Source of the DNA: Haematobia irritans
Lineage: Eukaryota; Arthropoda; Insecta; Diptera; Muscidae
Assembly: GCF_050003625.1 (NCBI RefSeq)
Contig: NC_134398.1
Coordinates: 95,689,674-95,753,673, forward strand
DNA: 64,000 nt
Reading direction: 5' to 3'
Shown: positions 1-11,861 of the stretch, in pieces
Numbering within the stretch: position 1 is the first letter of the stretch
How the letters are laid out: every line of letters begins with the position of its first letter
The notes under the pieces: model-generated
Seen by the model: only the letters and a program-made list of their open reading frames with translations
Database searches by the model: none
Told to the model about the DNA's origin: nothing
Translations under genes and position numbers: made by a program

Positions 1-1
1 A

Positions 2-943
2 TCTCCAAAATATACATGCAAACTTTGCAATGAAAATCATTGTCTTAAAAATTGTGACAAATTTTTAAATATGGTACCTGCTGATAGAAGGAGATTTGTA
101 TTTAAAAACAAAATGTGTACGAATTGTCTCTCCTATACACACTATAAAAAACACTGCGTCAGTAAATTCTTGTGTAATACTTGCAAGAAACCTCATCACT
201 CTCTCATTCATATAGACATGGATCAAATCAAAGAAAATGTGTCTAACTCTGATCTTCCCGAAAGCCAACCATCAACTTCTAACCAAGCTCAAGCTTTTAC
301 CAATACATGTGGCACGAATAATTCGAAAGAAATGACTTACCTCCCAACTGCCATTGTCTTTATTCGTCAGAACGGAGAGCTGTTTGCTGCTAGAGCATTT
401 CTAGATCAGGGATCAGATCGTACTCTTATTTCAAAGAAATTACAGCAACAACTACACCTGCCAACGGAAAATGAGCAATTTCAGATTAGTGGCATGGGCG
501 GACAAGTTCTTTGTAATTCCGATAAAACGTGCACATTCACTTTAGTTTCAAAGCAAGGGGATTGTGCAACATTCGCCAAAGCTATTGTTGTGCCGAAAAT
601 CGCAAAATTACTACCACACTTTACTGTTCTTACCTCAATGAATATACTCTCAAAATTCCCAGACATGGATTTCGCTGACCCAAATTTCCAAACTCCGGGA
701 CAAATTGATATTTTAATAGGAAGTAATTTAATGCCTAAGATACTAAAGTCGGGTATTCGTCCCCTTGCCGATACTCTTATGGCACAGGATACAATATTTG
801 GGTGGGTGGTAAGTGGCCCACTACAAGTCCAACAATGTTCCACTTTTCATATTGAAACTAATGAAAAAATAGATGATCCCATAAACGTAATTCTGAAACG
901 TTTCTGGGAACAAGAGGAAGTTACTTCCACTTACTTCCGATGA
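2..943 (+). pseudogene. BEL/Pao Gag nucleocapsid and aspartic protease fragment (first unit, cut by window edge)
   Basis: The frame is already open at base 2. It starts in a zinc knuckle of form CX2CX3HX4C (CKLCNENHCLKNC), followed by a CX2CX4HX4C knuckle (CTNCLSYTHYKKHC) and a CX2CX4HX3H-type finger, the three-finger pattern of BEL Gag. A retropepsin-like domain follows with AFLDQGSDRTLIS, DQGS standing where many BEL proteases have D(S/T)G. In the family this part processes the polyprotein. The frame ends in TGA at 941-943. An overlapping frame, open from about 930, then carries the reverse transcriptase. The break is consistent with a 4-nt duplication and recurs at 4148 and 7365. Confidence 0.85.
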
Positions 944-962
944 AGACCAGTATTGTGAAAAT

Positions 963-3900
963 TTGTTCCAAAAAACCACTGAACGATATATGGTCAGATT
1001 GCCTTTCAAGCCGGAATATCCAAATGAGCTAAAATTGGGTGCATCTCGGGCACAAGCCCTTATTCAATACCATAGAATAACTAATTCTTTGGAAAAAGAT
1101 CCGGAATTAGCTCGAAAATACCACGACGTTTTAGAAGAATATTTAACTTTAGGCCATATGGAAAAGGCAACACGTAATGATAATACAAGATCAAATAGTT
1201 TTGAAACTTTTTATCTCCCGCACCATGCGGTATTGCGACCAGAAAGTCGAACAACAAAAGTCCGCGTTGTATTCAACGCCTCCAAAAAAAGCTCCAATGG
1301 TCTCGCTCTAAATGATGTTTTATTGGCTGGCCCTATTCTCCAAAGAGACCTTACCATAATGATTTTAAACTGGCGTACGTATAGATTCGTTTTTAATGGC
1401 GACATTGAAAAAATGTACCGCCAGATTATGGTTCACCCCCACGACAGAAAATTTCAAAAAATTATTTTCAAAATAGACCCACACGGTTACCCGGAAGATT
1501 TCGCTCTTTGCACGGTGACATTTGGTGTCAAATGCGCCCCTTTTTTGGCCATTAGGGTCCTTCATCAGTTAGCCCAGGACTCACATGATCAATGGCCCAA
1601 GGCATTCAACATCCTTAAGACCGAGACATATGTAGATGACATATTGTCAGGATCCCATTCCCTCGATTCAGCCGTAGACTCTTTGAAGCAGGTGATGGAA
1701 GCTCTTAACTCAGCAGGATTTCCATTACGTAAAATAACTGCCAATCACCCAAAAATTCTCGATTCGATCCCAAAAAATTTTTTATTAGATCAAGACTTTC
1801 TCAAGTTTTCCTATCACAGTTATACAAAAACCCTAGGTATAACATGGAACGCTCTTAGGGATTGCTTCTCTTATACCGTTCAACCAATTCACTCAGAGTG
1901 CGTGACAAAACGAAAAGTATTATCAGCGGTAGCCAAACTTTTCGACCCCGCAGGGTGGCTATCGCCTGTTTTAATTATTGCTAAAAAGCTTCTACAAGAA
2001 CTTTGGCGTGAAGGTACGAATTGGGATGAACCTTTAAGCCCAAAGTCATTTCGGATTTGGTTAGATTTTGTTAAAAAATTGCCCCACATAGAACAAATCG
2101 AAATTCCACGTTGGATAATGTACTCACCCTCATCAATATCTCGCATTCACGGATTTTGTGATGCTTCTATGGAAGCCTACTGTGCAAATATATATGTAGT
2201 AACACAAGATCTCAATGGTAATTATTATTGTCATTTACTCATCTCAAAAACAAAAGTAGCACCCATTAAACAATTGACGATTCCCCGCCTAGAGCTTTGT
2301 GCTGCTCTCTTGCTCTCAAAACTAATAAAGTACGTTGTGCAAAATGTCAACATAACGTTTAAAGAAATATCGGTTTGGACGGACTCTTTAATAGTGCTTT
2401 GTTGGTTACAAAAACCGCCTTCATCGTGGAAAACATATGTGGCTAATAAGGTTGCACAAATAAATGAAAACTTAAGTGATATTAAATGGCGTCATGTAAA
2501 ATCAGGCCAAAATCCAGCGGATCTCGGCACCCGTGGGTCAAACCCTATTGAATTAAAAAATTCTTCCCTCTGGTGGCAAGGTCCTTCATGGATATCTGAA
2601 CCCCAAGAAAATTGGCCACAGGCCATGTCTCTTACAATTGACCCCCCCGAGAAAAAATTGGCAATTAATTTTACTTTGATGGAAGAAGAAGATATTTTGG
2701 AAAGGTTTTCCAAATGGGACCACGCAATACGTGTTTTGTCGTACGTATATCGGTTTATAAATAACACAAAGAAAGCTCCAAAAGAATTGCAATGTAGCAC
2801 CTCAACGATTTCCCATGATGAATTCAAATTAACAAAACGAAAACTTGTGATTTTGGCCCAAAAAAGATTCTATCCCATAGAATACAGTTGTCTCATTAAA
2901 AATCAGTCTATCAACAAAAAAAGTTCGTTACTCCTGGTGGCCCTTAAATCCCACAAAATCTCAACAGATAACTGGGACCCTATCATAGTTCATTTATGCT
3001 GTGCTAAGCTCCCAGATGAAACACTGGCTTTATGGGAACAGTCTTTAGAGACCCACAGAGACATACCCACTTGGCAGCAAATGAACGATTTCCTCTCAGG
3101 AAGACTAGAAGTAGTCGAACGATTAAATCGTATTCGAGGCGCAGAATCAAATGAATCTAATGTACAGAAATCCCGAGCAAAATCTGATTCATTCCACACA
3201 GACACATCTCCAAAATATACATGCAAACTTTGCAATGAAAATCATTGTCTTAAAAATTGTGACAAATTTTTAAATATGGTACCTGCTGATAGAAGGAGAT
3301 TTGTATTTAAAAACAAAATGTGTACGAATTGTCTCTCCTATACACACTATAAAAAACACTGCGTCAGTAAATTCTTGTGTAATACTTGCAAGAAACCTCA
3401 TCACTCTCTCATTCATATAGACATGGATCAAATCAAAGAAAATGTGTCTAACTCTGATCTTCCCGAAAGCCAACCATCAACTTCTAACCAAGCTCAAGCT
3501 TTTACCAATACATGTGGCACGAATAATTCGAAAGAAATGACTTATCTCCCAACTGCCATTGTCTTTATTCGTCAGAACGGAGAGCTGTTTGCTGCTAGAG
3601 CATTTCTAGATCAGGGATCAGATCGTACTCTTATTTCAAAGAAATTACAGCAACAACTACACCTGCCAACGGAAAATGAGCAATTTCAGATTAGTGGCAT
3701 GGGCGGACAAGTTCTTTGTAATTCCGATAAAACGTGCACATTCACTTTAGTTTCAAAGCAAGGGGATTGTGCAACATTCGCCAAAGCTATTGTTGTGCCG
3801 AAAATCGCAAAATTACTACCACACTTTACTGTTCCTACCTCAATGAATATACTCTCAAAATTCCCAGACATGGATTTCGCTGACCCAAATTTCCAAACTC

Positions 3901-4148
3901 CGGGACAAATTGATATTTTAATAGGAAGTAATTTAATGCCTAAGATACTAAAGTCGGGTATTCGTCCCCTTGCCGATACTCTTATGGCACAGGATACAAT
4001 ATTTGGGTGGGTGGTAAGTGGCCCACTACAAGTCCAACAATGTTCCACTTTTCATATTGAAACTAATGAAAAAATAGATGATCCCATAAACGTAATTCTG
4101 AAACGTTTCTGGGAACAAGAGGAAGTTACTTCCACTTACTTCCGATGA
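963..4148 (+). pseudogene. Circularly permuted BEL/Pao ORF: RT-RNase H-integrase stub fused to Gag C-terminus, zinc knuckles and protease
   Basis: A 1061-codon open frame (also open upstream to about 930). RT motifs are visible: FNGDIEKMYRQI (motif A region), FGVKCAP and the catalytic YVDDILSG. RNase H follows (FCDASMEAY, ELCAALL, WTDSLIVLCWLQ, NPADLGTRG). At about codon 657 the protein passes from the pre-integrase region (KKSSLL) straight into Gag (VALKSHKISTDNWDPIIVHL), then the three zinc knuckles and protease, so domain order is circularly permuted. An intact BEL element reads Gag-PR-RT-RH-INT. The fusion is in frame, but no integrase core or LTR belongs to this unit, so independent mobility is unlikely. 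It shares a 5-codon deletion near 985 with the unit at 7385 that the middle unit lacks. Confidence 0.85.
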
Positions 4149-4209
4149 AGACCAGTATTGTGAAAATTTTTTCCAAAAAACCACTGAACGTAACAGTGAT
4201 GGACGATAT

Positions 4210-7200
4210 ATGGTCAGATTGCCTTTCAAGCCGGAATATCCAAATGAGCTAAAATTGGGTGCATCTCGGGCACAAGCCTTTATTCAATACCATAGAATAA
4301 CTAATTCTTTGGAAAAAGATCCGGAATTAGCTCGAAAATACCACGACGTTTTAGAAGAATATTTAACTATAGGCCATATGGAAAAGGCAACACGAAATGA
4401 TAATTCAAGTTTAAACAGTTTTGGAACTTTTTATCTCCCGCACCATGCGGTATTGCGACCAGAAAGTCGAACAACAAAAGTCCGCGTTGTATTCAACGCC
4501 TCCAAAAAAAGCTCCAATGGTCTCGCTCTAAATGATGTTTTATTGGCTGGCCCTATTCTCCAAAGAGACCTTACCATAATGATTTTAAACTGGCGTACGT
4601 ATAGATTCGTTTTTAATGGCGACATTGAAAAAATGTACCGCCAGATTATGGTTCACCCCCACGACAGAAAATTTCAAAAAATTATTTTCAAAATAGACCC
4701 ACACGGTTACCCGGAAGATTTCGCTCTTTGTACGGTGACATTTGGTGTCAAATGCGCCCCTGTTTTGGCCATTAGGGTCCTTCATCAGTTAGCCCAGGAC
4801 TCACATCAATGGCCCAAGGCATTCAACATCCTTAAGACCGAGACATATGTAGATGACATATTGTCAGGATCCCATTCCCTCGATTCAGCCGTAGACTCTT
4901 TGAAGCAGGTGATGGAAGCTCTTAACTCAGCAGGATTTCCATTACGTAAAATAACTGCCAATCACCCAAAAATTCTCGATTCGATCCCAAAAAATTTTTT
5001 ATTAGATCAAGACTTTCTCAAGTTTTCCCATCACAGTTATACAAAAACCCTAGGTATAACATGGAACGCTCTTAGGGATTGCTTCTCTTATACCGTTCAA
5101 CCAATTCACTCAGAGTGCGTGACAAAACGAAAAGTATTATCAGCGGTAGCCAAACTTTTCGACCCCGCAGGGTGGCTATCGCCTGTTTTAATTATTGCTA
5201 AAAAGCTCCTACAAGAACTTTGGCGTGAAGGTACGAATTGGGATGAACCTTTAAGCCCAAAGTCATTTCGGATTTGGTTAGATTTTGTTAAAAAATTGCC
5301 CCACATAGAACAAATCGAAATTCCACGTTGGATAATGTACTCACCCTCATCAATATCTCGCATTCACGGATTTTGTGATGCTTCTATGGAAGCCTACTGT
5401 GCAAATATATATGTAGTAACACAAGATCTCAATGGTAATTATTATTGTCATTTACTCATCTCAAAAACAAAAGTAGCACCCATTAAACAATTGACGATTC
5501 CCCGCCTAGAGCTTTGTGCTGCTCTCTTGCTCCCAAAACTAATAAAGTACGTTGTGCAAAATGTCAACATAACGTTTAAAGAAATATCGGTTTGGACGGA
5601 CTCTTTAATAGTGCTTTGTTGGTTACAAAAACCGCCTTCATCGTGGAAAACATATGTGGCTAATAAGGTTGCACAAATAAATGAAAACTTAAGTGATATT
5701 AAATGGCGTCATGTAAAATCAGGCCAAAATCCAGCGGATCTCGGCACCCGTGGGTCAAACCCTATTGAATTAAAAAATTCTTCCCTCTGGTGGCAAGGTC
5801 CTTCATGGATATCTGAACCCCAAGAAAATTGGCCACAGGCCATGTCTCTTACAATTGACCCCCCCGAGAAAAAATTGGCAATTAATTTTACTTTGATGGA
5901 AGAAGAAGATATTTTGGAAAGGTTTTCCAAATGGGACCACGCAATACGTGTTTTGTCGTACGTATATCGGTTTATAAATAACACAAAGAAAGCTCCAAAA
6001 GAATTGCAATGTAGCACCTCAACGATTTCCCATGATGAATTCAAATTAACAAAACGAAAACTTGTGATTTTGGCCCAAAAAAGATTCTATCCCATAGAAT
6101 ACAGTTGTCTCATTAAAAATCAGTCTATCAACAAAAAAAGTTCGTTACTCCTGGTGGCCCTTAAATCCCACAAAATCTCAACAGATAACTGGGACCCTAT
6201 CATAGTTCATTTATGCTGTGCTAAGCTCCCAGATGAAACACTGGCTTTATGGGAACAGTCTTTAGAGACCCACAGAGACATACCCACTTGGCAGCAAATG
6301 AACGATTTCCTCTCAGGAAGACTAGAAGTAGTCGAACGATTAAATCGTATTCGAGGCACAGAATCAAATGAATCTAATGTACAGAAATCCCGAGCAAAAT
6401 CTGATTCATTCCACACAGACACATCTCCAAAATATACATGCAAACTTTGCAATGAAAATCATTGTCTTAAAAATTGTGACAAATTTTTAAATATGGTACC
6501 TGCTGATAGAAGGAGATTTGTATTTAAAAACAAAATGTGTACGAATTGTCTCTCCTATACACACTATAAAAAACACTGCGTCAGTAAATTCTTGTGTAAT
6601 ACTTGCAAGAAACCTCATCACTCTCTCATTCATATAGACATGGATCAAATCAAAGAAAATGTGTCTAACTCTGATCTTCCCGAAAGCCAACCATCAACTT
6701 CTAACCAAGCTCAAGCTTTTACCAATACATGTGGCACGAATAATTCGAAAGAAATGACTTACCTCCCAACTGCCATTGTCTTTATTCGTCAGAACGGAGA
6801 GCTGTTTGCTGCTAGAGCATTTCTAGATCAGGGATCAGATCGTACTCTTATTTCAAAGAAATTACAGCAACAACTACACCTGCCAACGGAAAATGAGCAA
6901 TTTCAGATTAGTGGCATGGGCGGACAAGTTCTTTGTAATTCCGATAAAACGTGCACATTCACTTTAGTTTCAAAGCAAGGGGATTGTGCAACATTCGCCA
7001 AAGCTATTGTTGTGCCGAAAATCGCAAAATTACTACCACACTTTACTGTTCTTACCTCAATGAATATACTCTCAAAATTCCCAGACATGGATTTCGCTGA
7101 CCCAAATTTCCAAACTCCGGGACAAATTGATATTTTAATAGGAAGTAATTTAATGCCTAAGATACTAAAGTCGGGTATTCGTCCCCTTGCCGATACTCTT

Positions 7201-7365
7201 ATGGCACAGGATACAATATTTGGGTGGGTGGTAAGTGGCCCACTACAAGTCCAACAATGTTCCACTTTTCATATTGAAACTAATGAAAAAATAGATGATC
7301 CCATAAACGTAATTCTGAAACGTTTCTGGGAACAAGAGGAAGTTACTTCCACTTACTTCCGATGA
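4210..7365 (+). pseudogene. Second circularly permuted BEL/Pao ORF (RT-RH-INT stub-Gag C-term-NC-PR), variant B
   Basis: Same organisation as the preceding unit; the frame is open from about 4141. It keeps the residues around NSDGRY upstream of MVRLPF that flanking units lack, and carries private variants: NSSLNSFGTF for NTRSNSFETF, one Asp codon missing in DSHQWPK, HHSY for YHSY, LLLPKL for LLLSKL. RT YVDD, RNase H and protease DQGS motifs are all present. The junction into Gag lies at about 6151. Because the flanking units match each other better than this one, the array looks like A-B-A. The ORF ends at the same TGA seen in the other units. Confidence 0.85.
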
Positions 7366-7384
7366 AGACCAGTATTGTGAAAAT

Positions 7385-9961
7385 TTGTTCCAAAAAACCA
7401 CTGAACGATATATGGTCAGATTGCCTTTCAAGCCGGAATATCCAAATGAGCTAAAATTGGGTGCATCTCGGGCACAAGCCCTTATTCAATACCATAGAAT
7501 AACTAATTCTTTGGAAAAAGATCCGGAATTAGCTCGAAAATACCACGACGTTTTAGAAGAATATTTAACTTTAGGCCATATGGAAAAGGCAACACGTAAT
7601 GATAATACAAGATCAAATAGTTTTGAAACTTTTTATCTCCCGCACCATGCGGTATTGCGACCAGAAAGTCGAACAACAAAAGTCCGCGTTGTATTCAACG
7701 CCTCCAAAAAAAGCTCCAATGGTCTCGCTCTAAATGATGTTTTATTGGCTGGCCCTATTCTCCAAAGAGACCTTACCATAATGATTTTAAACTGGCGTAC
7801 GTATAGATTCGTTTTTAATGGCGACATTGAAAAAATGTACCGCCAGATTATGGTTCACCCCCACGACAGAAAATTTCAAAAAATTATTTTCAAAATAGAC
7901 CCACACGGTTACCCGGAAGATTTCGCTCTTTGCACGGTGACATTTGGTGTCAAATGCGCCCCTTTTTTGGCCATTAGGGTCCTTCATCAGTTAGCCCAGG
8001 ACTCACATGATCAATGGCCCAAGGCATTCAACATCCTTAAGACCGAGACATATGTAGATGACATATTGTCAGGATCCCATTCCCTCGATTCAGCCGTAGA
8101 CTCTTTGAAGCAGGTGATGGAAGCTCTTAACTCAGCAGGATTTCCATTACGTAAAATAACTGCCAATCACCCAAAAATTCTCGATTCGATCCCAAAAAAT
8201 TTTTTATTAGATCAAGACTTTCTCAAGTTTTCCTATCACAGTTATACAAAAACCCTAGGTATAACATGGAACGCTCTTAGGGATTGCTTCTCTTATACCG
8301 TTCAACCAATTCACTCAGAGTGCGTGACAAAACGAAAAGTATTATCAGCGGTAGCCAAACTTTTCGACCCCGCAGGGTGGCTATCGCCTGTTTTAATTAT
8401 TGCTAAAAAGCTTCTACAAGAACTTTGGCGTGAAGGTACGAATTGGGATGAACCTTTAAGCCCAAAGTCATTTCGGATTTGGTTAGATTTTGTTAAAAAA
8501 TTGCCCCACATAGAACAAATCGAAATTCCACGTTGGATAATGTACTCACCCTCATCAATATCTCGCATTCACGGATTTTGTGATGCTTCTATGGAAGCCT
8601 ACTGTGCAAATATATATGTAGTAACACAAGATCTCAATGGTAATTATTATTGTCATTTACTCATCTCAAAAACAAAAGTAGCACCCATTAAACAATTGAC
8701 GATTCCCCGCCTAGAGCTTTGTGCTGCTCTCTTGCTCTCAAAACTAATAAAGTACGTTGTGCAAAATGTCAACATAACGTTTAAAGAAATATCGGTTTGG
8801 ACGGACTCTTTAATAGTGCTTTGTTGGTTACAAAAACCGCCTTCATCGTGGAAAACATATGTGGCTAATAAGGTTGCACAAATAAATGAAAACTTAAGTG
8901 ATATTAAATGGCGTCATGTAAAATCAGGCCAAAATCCAGCGGATCTCGGCACCCGTGGGTCAAACCCTATTGAATTAAAAAATTCTTCCCTCTGGTGGCA
9001 AGGTCCTTCATGGATATCTGAACCCCAAGAAAATTGGCCACAGGCCATGTCTCTTACAATTGACCCCCCCGAGAAAAAATTGGCAATTAATTTTACTTTG
9101 ATGGAAGAAGAAGATATTTTGGAAAGGTTTTCCAAATGGGACCACGCAATACGTGTTTTGTCGTACGTATATCGGTTTATAAATAACACAAAGAAAGCTC
9201 CAAAAGAATTGCAATGTAGCACCTCAACGATTTCCCATGATGAATTCAAATTAACAAAACGAAAACTTGTGATTTTGGCCCAAAAAAGATTCTATCCCAT
9301 AGAATACAGTTGTCTCATTAAAAATCAGCCTATCAACAAAAAAAGTTCGTTACTCCCACTCAATGTATTTATAGACAGCAAAGGTCTCATTCGCGTAGAC
9401 GGTAGAATCGTCAAGGCAAACATTTCATACTCCGAGAAGTATCCAAAACTTCTGCCAGTAAAATCCCGGTATTGCGAATTATATATACGATTTATGCATG
9501 GATTTTTGCTTCATGCTGAAAACAGCCTAATGTTGCGCTCAATTCGTGGAGAATACTATATTTCCCGAGTAAAATCTGCCATTCGAAAATGCATTCGTCA
9601 ATGTAAAGATTGTGTTATATATAAACGACGTTCACAAACACAATTAATGGCACCATTGCCCTCGGATCGAGCCAATTTTTCTCTCCCATTTACAGTCACA
9701 GGCATTGACTTCACAGGGCCATTTCAAATAAAAGCATCCCTTATTCGCCAAGCCATATACCACAAATCTTACGTTTGTATATTTGTATGTTTTAGCACTA
9801 AGGCAGTTCATCTGGAGTTGTGTTCAGAATTGTCGCCAGATGCCTTTCTCGCCACCTTTATTAGATTTGTCAGTCGTCGCGGATTACCAAAAAGAGTCAA
9901 AAAACTACAAAAAATCATAAATTCACATATGAAAAATTTACGACATTGCTGGCCCGAATAG
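7385..9961 (+). pseudogene. BEL/Pao pol, last unit: RT, RNase H and deleted integrase
   Basis: RT and RNase H are nearly identical to the unit at 963-2934. Beyond position 9357 this unit does not jump into Gag but continues (PLNVFIDSKGLIRVDGRI) through the pre-integrase HHCC zinc region (FMHGFLLHAE, CIRQCKDC) into the integrase core, with the first catalytic Asp in TGIDFTGPF. After RFVSRRGLPK (about 9895) the sequence jumps to the far end of integrase. The second Asp and the Glu are therefore missing, and the frame ends at TAG 9959-9961. This unit shows what the pol looked like before the tandem junction formed. Confidence 0.85.
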
Positions 9962-10386
9962 AAGCAGTCTTAAATTCAAGGCCACTATCACCCATTTCTG
10001 AGGACCCACAGGAATTAGTTGCATTAACCCCTGGCCATTTTTTGAGGGGTGCCCCACTTGTTGCTGCTCCTGAATATGTTCCAGATACGCTATCATACAT
10101 AAAAAGGTGGGAACGGTTAAAGATAATTCATCATGAATTTAGTCGACGATGGAAAGAAGAATATTTGCGTGAACAGCACAAAAGAAATAAGTGGAGAGAG
10201 CCACAGGCCGAAATTCAACCAGAGAATATGGTGGTTAACGATGATCAACTCCCTCCTCAAGAATGGAAACTTGGCAGAATATTAAAAGTTTATCACGGCT
10301 CAGATGATCATGTTCGAGTAGCAGACATTAGAACGCAATCGGGTGTACTCACACGACCCATAGTTAAATTATGCCTCTTACCATAA
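9946..10386 (+). pseudogene. BEL/Pao integrase C-terminal region (DUF5641-like)
   Basis: This is the 3' end of pol in another frame. The frame is readable from about 9901 (KNHKFTYEKFTTLLARIEAV) through LNSRPLSP, LTPGHFLRGAPL, WKLGRILKVYHGSDD and VRVADIRTQSG to a TAA at 10384-10386. These are hallmarks of the region after the catalytic core in BEL/Pao integrases. It joins the previous frame across an internal deletion of probably well over 100 codons. No polypurine tract or 3' LTR can be delimited downstream. Confidence 0.85.
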
Positions 10387-10450
10387 ATCTCCCTCTTTCC
10401 TATATTTCTATTTTTTTATTTGTCACTTATATTCTTATTTTCTTTTTCAT

Positions 10451-10924
10451 AGACCCCAATATAGTCACTACGGCCAATGCCTTGTATGTAAACGTTTCCA
10501 TAGCCTACAATCTTGTACACGGTTTCTGCAGATGAGTATAGAAGAAAAACTTGAGGTGGTTCGACAGAAAAGGTACTGCTCAAACTGCTTGGCACAGTCT
10601 CATCAAAAACAAGTATGTACATCAACGGGAGTATGTAGGAGGTGTGGTGGCCATCATCATAGTTTGTTGCATCGAACACAACGAAAAGACAACCATAAGA
10701 GCATCCATCGTTCAAAACAGCCACTACACACTCGGGCCGTCTCCAAGCAATGGGACTTGCGAAGATCATCTACATCATCACGGTATAGAGACTTGTTCCG
10801 AAGGGATGAACAAAAATCGAGGAATTATCCAACCAATCGATTCCGAGAAATTCAAACAAGGAACTTAATTTATGGAGCTAAAAAGGCCTTGGAAAAACTA
10901 GCTAGTGTGTTACACAGTAATTGA
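10451..10924 (+). CDS. BEL-type Gag zinc-knuckle fragment of a second family; possible spliced exon
   Basis: The frame reads CLVCKRFHSLQSC (CX2CX3HX4C), TRFLQMSIEEKLEVVRQKRY, CSNCLAQSHQKQVC and CRRCGGHHHSLLHR, i.e. the three zinc motifs of a BEL Gag but clearly diverged from those at 2-943. Downstream it becomes Arg/Ser-rich and stops at 10922-10924. Immediately upstream, 10425-10450 is a pyrimidine-rich stretch ending in TTTTTCATAG, a good 3' splice site, so this could be an exon of a Gag-derived gene rather than only a relic. No upstream exon is identified and no ATG precedes the first knuckle. It directly follows the other BEL element, so a second truncated retrotransposon is equally possible. 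Confidence 0.5.
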   Translation, partial: RPQYSHYGQCLVCKRFHSLQSCTRFLQMSIEEKLEVVRQKRYCSNCLAQSHQKQVCTSTGVCRRCGGHHHSLLHRTQRKDNHKSIHRSKQPLHTRAVSKQWDLRRSSTSSRYRDLFRRDEQKSRNYPTNRFREIQTRNLIYGAKKALEKLASVLHSN

Positions 10925-11649
10925 ATTTCCTACATACTCGCGGGGGCAGTATGTTTATGCCACTTCGGCATAAATATGAAAACAATTATTTTAAAATATT
11001 TTCTATATCTTTTATTGACCATATAATTGTAATCCACCCTAATGTTGATGATCACTTGCTACATTTATTACCCAAATTGAAAACTCTTATACTGACCAAG
11101 TATACATACTCTACGTAAACATACATACATTTAAGCTGAACTCATAAACGCAACATGAAACAGACATACTGCAGTCTCACTAAACATTCAACTATACATT
11201 CTACGCAATACTTGGTAAACACACAACTATGCATAACTAATAACTAAACAAACATTTATATATATATTTATTGTTACAATTTTTTTTGTTATTCAACCTG
11301 GAAAGAAACCGATAGAGAAGAATTGAATTTTGGTTTCTCAAAGCATAAAATTGAAATGTTTTGGTCTCTTTGAATTTGACCAGCGATCAACGAAGAAGCA
11401 AATAATCACTTCACATAGTTAAGGAAAATTAATCTCAAATAAATTGAAATCAAAAGTCACAATTAAAATCCTCTAAAGTCTCTATTATTTTTCTACTAAA
11501 ATTACTCAAATCGGCCGTAAGTAAAAGCGCGTGAAAGGCGTAAAATTGAAATACTTCGAAATAAAAGGTGTATAAATCGCCGTTCATAAATATTAAAAAT
11601 CCAAAGGAATTAGACCTAATCACCAAAGGATTTCCTACGGATTTTTTCA
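10925..11649. other. Non-coding AT-rich interval with a short hairpin
   Basis: No coding potential or recognised repeat is evident. An 8-bp perfect stem (TTTATGCC / GGCATAAA) with a 5-nt loop lies at 10954-10974. Confidence 0.4.
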
Positions 11650-11860
11650 ATATGTTTGCATCCAAGCATATTATATTTACAAACATTTTATGTCCCAAAC
11701 ATAATATGTTCTAACATATTAACATATATGTCCAAAACATGTTATGCTAGTTTATGAACATTATATGCTTGCACTCAAAAATATTGTGTTTAAAAATTTG
11801 TGTTCCAAACATATAATGTTTATAGCCAAACATATGAAAAACAGTCTTTTTCATCCGTGT
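11650..11860 (+). repeat. AAACATAT palindromic repeat family, partial copy
   Basis: Runs of short inverted motifs (AACATATATG, ACATTTTATGTCCCAAAC, TATAATGTTTATAGCC) end in ATGAAAAACAGTCTTTTT and CATCCGTGT, directly against the gypsy RT at 11862. The same terminus lies at 15483 and, inverted, at 53698. The 5' part of the gypsy element is missing on the left side of this repeat. Confidence 0.75.
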
Positions 11861-11861
11861 A

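Larger units (their letters stand above)
1..9360 (+). repeat. Head-to-tail tandem array of BEL/Pao internal units (no LTRs)
   Basis: A unit of about 3.2 kb is repeated in direct orientation. Equivalent stop codons lie at 943, 4148 and 7365, giving offsets of 3205 and 3217 bp. The 12-bp difference is a 15-bp stretch present only in the middle unit near 4190, minus a 3-bp codon missing near 4807. Unit junctions lie at about 2934/2935 and 6151/6152, where the sequence passes from the start of integrase into the C-terminal part of Gag. In the last unit the same integrase stretch (to about 9357) continues into genuine integrase. No LTR sits between units, so this is not ordinary LTR-LTR recombination. 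Confidence 0.9.

Noticed and set aside
71..9250. Minus-strand open frames of 60-120 codons throughout the BEL units
   Set aside because: They mirror the coding strand, recur identically in each unit and have no recognisable domains.
10551..10868. Second overlapping frame in the Gag zinc-knuckle region
   Set aside because: Zinc motifs are in the other frame; this one is a shadow.
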